A stretch of 10,735 bases of DNA, from positions 1-10,735 of the forward strand of contig JBLHKB010000211.1 in the NCBI GenBank assembly GCA_047619315.1. Direction: 5' to 3'. Source of the stretch: JBCCRV01 sp047619315. Its GTDB lineage: Bacteria > Myxococcota_A > Polyangia > Polyangiales > Houyiibacteriaceae. The notes below the pieces were generated by a model. The model ran no database searches, was not told the origin of the DNA, and saw nothing but the letters and a program-made list of their open reading frames with translations. Made by a program: the position numbers and the translations under genes. This document shows, in pieces, positions 6,851 to 10,735 of the stretch. The number at the start of each line of letters is the position of its first letter. Positions within the stretch are counted from its first letter, which is position 1.

Positions 6851-7720
6851 ATGGCGGCGACGAAATGGACTTACAAAAAACGCGCGGTGCGAGGGCTGCA
6901 GATCTTGGTGGTCTTGGGCCTCTTCGTCGCGCTGGGAGGCTACTGGTATATCCGCGTGCCGGTGATCCCTTCGAGCTTCGTGGAGGCACGAGCGCGCTTC
7001 ACGGAGGTCTTGAACGGTGACCTCAGCCTCGAGGCCGAGGCCATCTCCATGCTCGCCGGCGCCACCGAGGCCGAGCCGGACAACGCCCAGGCGGAGCTCT
7101 GGTTTGGTTTGGCGAATATGCACGCGTTCCTCCGACTTCGTGAGCGGCCCTACGCCATCCGTGCATCCATGGCCTTTGAGCGCGCCGTCGAGCTCGATGC
7201 GGCGGACACCGGCGCCGAAGGCTGGCGCGCTTTCTTCGCGTACCAAGCGGCGCGCTCGCGGGGGCATGATCTCGGCGCAGCACGCACCGCGCTCCTCGAC
7301 GCGAGCGCGGACGATCCACGCTTCACGCCCTTCTTGGCGGCGGTGAGCCTGGCCCGTATGCCGCTGTCGTCCGGCTATCCGGAGCGGGTCCTCGAGCCGC
7401 TCCTCGCCATCGAAGACTGCGGCGACGGCACCTCCCATAGCTGCCGAAACTCGCCTCTCAACCCCCACGGCGCGGAGGGCTACCACGCCACCGTCGGTGA
7501 CCTGAAGCTGCGCCTCGGTGATGTCGAAGGAGCTCGTCGCTCCTATGCTCGCGCCCTCGAGATGGAGAGCGCCGCCACGTGGCCGTACCGAGATGCCTTC
7601 GAGTCGTGGGTGCAGAGCGCCGAGTCCCGCGCAGCGGCGCTGGCAAACGAAGACGAGGATGGGCCGCCCATCTTCTTCGCCACCGGCGAGCGCGCTTGCG
7701 CCTCCTGCCACGAACGCTGA
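6851..7720 (+). CDS. Membrane-anchored TPR-like protein ending in a CxxCH motif
   Basis: The protein has 289 residues from the ATG at 6851. A basic N-terminus (KWTYKKRAVR) precedes one hydrophobic helix (about 12-33), a signal-anchor or uncleaved signal that places the rest outside the cytoplasm. Residues 55-245 are helical and Ala-rich, with TPR-like patterns such as A.ELWFGLANMHA, A..AFERAVELD and GD.EGARRSYARALEME, so a protein-protein interaction scaffold is likely. Two Cys (EDCGDG, HSCRN) sit 10 residues apart in a loop. The chain ends with Cys283-Ala-Ser-Cys286-His287-Glu-Arg, a class heme-c attachment motif (CxxCH) with only two residues after it. No cytochrome c fold surrounds it, so heme or metal binding is uncertain. 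An in-frame GTG at 6791, preceded by GGAAGAG, is an alternative start that would add 20 residues before the anchor. Confidence 0.82.
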   Translation: MAATKWTYKKRAVRGLQILVVLGLFVALGGYWYIRVPVIPSSFVEARARFTEVLNGDLSLEAEAISMLAGATEAEPDNAQAELWFGLANMHAFLRLRERPYAIRASMAFERAVELDAADTGAEGWRAFFAYQAARSRGHDLGAARTALLDASADDPRFTPFLAAVSLARMPLSSGYPERVLEPLLAIEDCGDGTSHSCRNSPLNPHGAEGYHATVGDLKLRLGDVEGARRSYARALEMESAATWPYRDAFESWVQSAESRAAALANEDEDGPPIFFATGERACASCHER

Positions 7721-7819
7721 GGGGTGAAGAGCGTGGAATCAGCATCAACATTCCGACGCGCGGCCGCCGAAACGACCCGCCCCTTGCACCCAAGGACCGA
7801 GTTGGGCTAGGTCCACTCC

Positions 7820-8962
7820 GTGCGGCGAGGTCACGAGTCTGGTTTCGAAGCGAAGGATCGGGCCCGCACCCCAAGTGCCTCTAAGGGGCATGCGTTTCTG
7901 ATCTGCGCGGCGCTCCTCTTCGCTTGCGGGGACGACACCTCCGCGAGCTCGGTTCAGGCGACGCCGGCCGCGGCACCTTCACGCGTCGAGGAGCCCGAGG
8001 GCACCGACCCCAATCCCGCAGCACAGGAGGTCGACCTCCTTCGGACCGTGCGAGCTCGCGTCACGACGTCGAGCGCCAACAACGAGGATCCTCGGCAGAC
8101 CTGGCGTTTGACGGACGGCGACCTTCAGACGGCGTGGAACTCCGCTCCAGCGGGGGACGACGGGGAGCGAATTACGATTCAGCTCCCGGAGCAGGTCACC
8201 GTGTCCGCCATCGCGCTGACCGCTGGCTATACGAGCACACGGGATAGCCTCGATCTATTTACGGCGAACCGACGGATCCAAGCGGTCCGGATTCGCCACG
8301 GCGAAGATGTGTTTGAAGCTCGCCTCGATATCACGGACCGCTCGTTGCAGCGCGTGGGTGTTCACGGCGGCGGCGGCACTTGGACCATCGAGCTGAGCGA
8401 GTGGGTGGAGGGCTCTCGAAACTGGCAAGAGCTGGTGGTGTCCGAGCTTCAGGTTCTCGGCATCGCCGACGACGATGCGCCACCCTACGAAGCGCATCCT
8501 GAGCCGGCGCCACCGCGAGAGCATATGCTCACCTCAAAGGCTGCGATTCGACGAGCGTTGGTCGCCTCGAGTACCTCCTTGGAGACACTTCGCTCGCTCA
8601 TGGATCTTGAGTCGACGGGGTTCATGTTCTCGCTGAACTACGAGCACGGAATTGGCGCGCGCGTGGTTTGCACGGACGCACACTTCGAAGCGGATCTGAT
8701 CCTCCCCGCCGACTTCGATGTCGAGGAGCATTGGTCACCCGTTCTGCCCGCGAATATCCCGCCGGGCACGCTCACGTGCTTGCCCGACCTATCGATGTGC
8801 ATGACGAACGGGCAACCCGGAGGCAAAGAGTATGCCTTTGAGTTCCGTGTCAATTCCGGAGGGCGAAGGCACTTGGCGGTCATTGTGATCCCGCCAGGTG
8901 GATACACTCTTGGCGAGTGGTCATTCCTGCCGGACACGCCCACGTGTCTCCCAGAAAACTGA
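7820..8962 (+). CDS. Lipoprotein with a discoidin-like (NADase-type glycan-binding-like) domain
   Basis: The 380-residue protein starts with GTG at 7820, the only available start after an in-frame TAG at 7808; AGG lies 8 nt upstream. A long polar n-region (about 23 residues) precedes a hydrophobic core and the lipobox LFAC, with Cys36 as the lipidation site. Gly at +2 does not suggest inner-membrane retention, so outer-membrane attachment is likely. A low-complexity Ser/Pro/Glu linker follows to about residue 70. Residues about 75-215 resemble the beta-sandwich, discoidin-like domain linked to NADase-type glycan-binding proteins: LTDGDLQTAWNS, then ITIQLPEQVTVSAIAL, then a GY..T segment and RRIQAVRIRH. 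The C-terminal 140 residues are unrecognised and carry four Cys (VCTD, LTCLP, MCMTN, PTCLP), enough for two disulfides. The upstream neighbour on the same strand, 99 bp away, is also an envelope protein. The binding target is unknown. Confidence 0.85.
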   Translation: MRRGHESGFEAKDRARTPSASKGHAFLICAALLFACGDDTSASSVQATPAAAPSRVEEPEGTDPNPAAQEVDLLRTVRARVTTSSANNEDPRQTWRLTDGDLQTAWNSAPAGDDGERITIQLPEQVTVSAIALTAGYTSTRDSLDLFTANRRIQAVRIRHGEDVFEARLDITDRSLQRVGVHGGGGTWTIELSEWVEGSRNWQELVVSELQVLGIADDDAPPYEAHPEPAPPREHMLTSKAAIRRALVASSTSLETLRSLMDLESTGFMFSLNYEHGIGARVVCTDAHFEADLILPADFDVEEHWSPVLPANIPPGTLTCLPDLSMCMTNGQPGGKEYAFEFRVNSGGRRHLAVIVIPPGGYTLGEWSFLPDTPTCLPEN

Positions 8963-8987
8963 GGCGGTTTGCGCGCCTACGAGCGGC

Positions 8988-9004
8988 CTTCGCTGCTAGC
9001 GAAG
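8988..9004. terminator. Hairpin between convergent genes; candidate bidirectional terminator
   Basis: CTTCGCT (8988-8994) and AGCGAAG (8998-9004) form a perfect 7-bp stem with a GCT loop. It lies 25 bp past the lipoprotein stop and overlaps the stop codon of the convergent minus-strand gene. No T-run is present on either side, so termination is suggested by position and symmetry only. Confidence 0.35.
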
Positions 9005-9955
9005 CGCAGGAATGTAGCGTCCAAGCTGTGCCTTGACCTTGCCCAGAGCGCCGGCGCTGCTTGCAACAAAGAAGCCGGTGGCTGCTGTCGCGCCATAGAA
9101 GATGAGGTCGATGATCGTCGTGTGATAGGCGATGTGTTCGCCCATGCTGAACCCTGGGTGCACCAGCAATTCGAAGAGCACCTTGCCGAGAAGAAGACTG
9201 ACTAGGGACATCGCGCCCGCGGTGATGCCCACCGCTTTGGAGGGAGCGCCGGCACCCTTGAGTGCAAGTCCGCCAACGATGAGTCCGATAAGGACTGCGC
9301 CATATTTGAACTCCCAGCCGCCGGTGATGAAGCCGACGCCGCCCCAGATCGCGGCACCGATAAAGACTCCAGCGGCGCTCCCCGCGAGAGCGCGCTTGAT
9401 GCTGGCTTTGGGGATGCCTTCTGGCGTCGCCTGACCCGTGGCGGGTACATGGGCTTCCGGGGGTGATGCAAACGCCGGCGCCATGGCCGCGGGTGCCGCT
9501 GCAAAAGCGGGTGCTGCAAAAGCGGGTGCTGCAAAAGCGGGTGCTGCAACGACGGGAGCTGTCGTCTGAGAGGTGGGCGTCGATGGAGGAGGGAAAGTTC
9601 CAGCCGCGAAAGTACCGGACGCCGAAGAGGCCGTGGCCACTTGATCGAAACGAATCGTGTCCTCGCTTGGGCGCTGGGAGCCGACGTTGACAGCCTGTGC
9701 CTGGTGAAAGCCAGGAGGTGCTTCTTGGACGTAAGGGACCTCTACCTGGGCCACCGGAGGCCGCGCCGGGGTCTGAGTGAACGCTAGCCCATGAAACGCT
9801 GTGAGCTGTTCGACGTAGTCCGTGTGGAGCTTTGCCTGCTCGGCATAGTGTGCCGCCTGTGCCGCACAAAGACGGCCTTGCTCCTCGTAGTACGCCACCT
9901 GTTGGGCGGGGGTCATGGTTCGGGCGTCGGCGGACTGGGTGGCTGCTTGGTTCAT
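8996..9955 (-). CDS. Ala/Pro-rich multi-pass membrane protein of unknown function
   Basis: This 319-residue protein has no named family that I can assign. Residues about 14-55 form an amphipathic helix rich in Ala, Gln, Glu and Tyr, a possible coiled coil. Residues about 60-180 are a disordered Pro/Ala/Thr linker holding three perfect AAPAF-type pentapeptides near 137-151. The C-terminal half has four hydrophobic segments at about 192-212, 215-234, 240-263 and 280-304. The first pair, IWGGVGFITGG followed by KYGAVLIGLIVG, recalls a loosely conserved two-helix unit found in many bacterial hypothetical proteins that carry variable soluble N-termini; this is a memory-based comparison only. There is no signal peptide, so the N-terminal region is probably cytoplasmic. 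Two adjacent ATGs occur; the inner one at 9955 sits 5 nt after an AAGG and is preferred over 9958. Confidence 0.82.
   Translation of the reverse strand: MNQAATQSADARTMTPAQQVAYYEEQGRLCAAQAAHYAEQAKLHTDYVEQLTAFHGLAFTQTPARPPVAQVEVPYVQEAPPGFHQAQAVNVGSQRPSEDTIRFDQVATASSASGTFAAGTFPPPSTPTSQTTAPVVAAPAFAAPAFAAPAFAAAPAAMAPAFASPPEAHVPATGQATPEGIPKASIKRALAGSAAGVFIGAAIWGGVGFITGGWEFKYGAVLIGLIVGGLALKGAGAPSKAVGITAGAMSLVSLLLGKVLFELLVHPGFSMGEHIAYHTTIIDLIFYGATAATGFFVASSAGALGKVKAQLGRYIPALR
9501..9545. repeat. 15-bp tandem repeat, three perfect copies, inside the membrane-protein gene
   Basis: The unit GCAAAAGCGGGTGCT occurs at 9501-9515, 9516-9530 and 9531-9545, with a decayed fourth copy at 9546-9560 and a partial related copy before 9501. 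On the minus strand each unit encodes the pentapeptide AAPAF in permuted form, so changes in copy number keep the frame. Perfect identity at the DNA level points to recent expansion by slippage. Confidence 0.9.
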
Positions 9956-9960
9956 CATGA

Positions 9961-9964
9961 CCTT
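9961..9964 (-). promoter_or_regulatory. Shine-Dalgarno (AAGG) for the minus-strand membrane-protein gene
   Basis: AAGG on the minus strand lies 2 nt from the first ATG (9958) and 5 nt from the second (9955). The spacing favours the second. Confidence 0.45.
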
Positions 9965-10087
9965 GTTCTATTCAAGGTCTGTGCCAGCTTGAATCGGCCA
10001 ATTTCTTGGAGTTTGAAAGGCGGATCACGCCAGTCTTGCTTAGCTACGCAACATCCGAGCGTCGCCCAGACTGCAACGTCATAGAGA

Positions 10088-10110
10088 CGGAGTCGATGAT
10101 GTTGACTCCG
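10088..10110. promoter_or_regulatory. Hairpin in the divergent region upstream of the small lipoprotein gene
   Basis: CGGAGTC (10088-10094) and GACTCCG (10104-10110) form a perfect 7-bp stem. The 9-nt interval can add an A-T pair and two G-T pairs. It sits 60 bp before the lipoprotein ATG, within the roughly 215-bp divergent gap where both promoters must lie. It could be an operator palindrome or a leader-RNA hairpin. No clear -35/-10 pair was seen in the gap. Confidence 0.3.
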
Positions 10111-10170
10111 CAATGACTAACGAAGCCATCGGCGAAGGGCAGATTCCCCCGATGGCGACGTAGAACGCAT

Positions 10171-10662
10171 ATGCTCATCAACAAGGTAGTCGTGGGAGTC
10201 ACCCTTGTTGTCGCCGGGTGCGGAGGGCAGCTTCCCCAGTCCGCTGACTGTATCGAGTCGTCGGCGGGCTCGTCGCAACGTTGGTTCACGCCCGAACCGG
10301 AACCCCTGACGGTGCGACTCATCGCGGACTTTCACTGCGATAGCGATCGGACTTTCGAAGTTCGCATCGATGGGCGAGAGGCCGGGACGATCACGGTGCC
10401 CTGTCCCGACAGCGACGTCACGGTGATCCAGGCTCCGCCACCCTCCTATGTTTTCCATTCCGCTCCGCTTGCGCCCGGCGCACATATTCTGTGGGTCGCC
10501 GACGTCTCCTCTCAGCTGCAGCGAGAGTTGGAGATCGTGCTCCCGGCCTTGGTGGTCACCCACGATGGCGCTGGTGTGCTCTCCGGCTCCATCGTCCGCG
10601 TTTGGGTCGATGAGGAGATTCGCATCTTCGAGCCTACCGCCATGCCGGTCATGGGGATGTGA
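10171..10662 (+). CDS. Small lipoprotein of unknown function
   Basis: The protein has 163 residues. A classic lipoprotein signal is visible: MLINK, a hydrophobic Val-rich core and the lipobox VAGC with Cys17 as the lipidated residue. Gly at +2 is compatible with transport to the outer membrane. The mature part has three more Cys (27, 56, 78) and a beta-strand-rich pattern. Examples are TVRLIADF, TFEVRIDGREAGTITVP and a PLAPGAHILWVAD segment; the last recalls the 'pG.H.l.v' turn of immunoglobulin-like or PEGA-like domains. That fold is an inference; no family is assigned. The start is the ATG at 10171, with only a weak upstream AGAA as ribosome binding site. The gene is divergent from the Ala/Pro-rich membrane protein gene, sharing a gap of about 215 bp. 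Confidence 0.8.
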   Translation: MLINKVVVGVTLVVAGCGGQLPQSADCIESSAGSSQRWFTPEPEPLTVRLIADFHCDSDRTFEVRIDGREAGTITVPCPDSDVTVIQAPPPSYVFHSAPLAPGAHILWVADVSSQLQRELEIVLPALVVTHDGAGVLSGSIVRVWVDEEIRIFEPTAMPVMGM

Positions 10663-10735
10663 GTGCAAACTATGGGTCGTTCGTACGCTTGCCTCAAATG
10701 TGCGCTCATGAGGGCTGGTCAGATTCAGAACTGGA

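Noticed and set aside
6731..7711. Long minus-strand frame (326 codons) opposite the TPR-like gene
   Set aside because: Its composition is Arg/Gly/Ala/Glu-rich in the way antisense frames of GC-rich genes are, and the plus-strand frame has a membrane anchor, TPR-like patterns and sensible codon use.
7721..7884. Possible frameshifted continuation of a cytochrome domain after the CxxCH motif
   Set aside because: Other frames past the stop give Arg-rich, non-cytochrome translations with no Met or His ligand pattern, so no broken cytochrome domain is visible.
8880..9869. 329-codon minus-strand frame overlapping the Ala/Pro-rich membrane protein in another frame
   Set aside because: The translation is low-complexity Ser/Arg/Cys/His-rich, typical of an out-of-frame reading; the overlapping frame gives clean membrane segments and has a Shine-Dalgarno.
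10672..10735. ATG frame open to the window edge with a CLKC motif
   Set aside because: Only about 21 codons are visible, there is no ribosome binding site, and the CxxC alone is not enough to call a gene start.

Overview
The window looks like a piece of chromosome from a GC-rich deltaproteobacterium-type organism, most likely a member of Myxococcota. This is inferred, not proven. The grounds are strong G/C third-position codon use, several lineage-type lipoproteins and secreted proteins with no obvious operon, and a soluble REC-PAS-kinase-REC hybrid of the kind abundant in myxobacteria. I see no rRNA, tRNA, CRISPR array, insertion sequence, integrase or phage gene.

Layout. Bases 2-166 are the 3' end of an EamA/DMT-type membrane transporter. 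It runs convergently, 3 bp apart, into a minus-strand secreted or membrane protein (170-739). A 299-bp intergenic stretch then leads to a DEAD-box RNA helicase (1039-2313). After a 331-bp gap with no convincing gene comes a hybrid histidine kinase (2645-4492), followed 114 bp later by a PLP-dependent group II amino acid decarboxylase of the glutamate/cysteine-sulfinate decarboxylase type (4607-6025). Next are three plus-strand genes: a small acidic protein of unknown function (6261-6734), a membrane-anchored TPR-like protein that ends in a CxxCH motif (6851-7720), and a lipoprotein with a discoidin-like domain (7820-8962). A minus-strand gene (8996-9955) encodes an Ala/Pro-rich protein with about four membrane segments and contains a 15-bp tandem repeat. 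The window closes with a small plus-strand lipoprotein (10171-10662).

How the genes work together. Most are separated by about 100-330 bp, so they are probably transcribed singly or in loose pairs. The helicase (RNA remodelling), kinase (signalling) and decarboxylase (amino acid or amine metabolism) are recognisable housekeeping or regulatory functions with no visible mechanistic link. The 6.2-9.0 kb block is richer in unknown genes. Its two envelope proteins, the TPR/CxxCH protein and the discoidin-like lipoprotein, are adjacent on the same strand and could act in the same compartment, but nothing in the sequence proves this. I did not find a clear new multi-gene system. The most unusual single item is the CxxCH motif at the extreme C terminus of the TPR-like protein.
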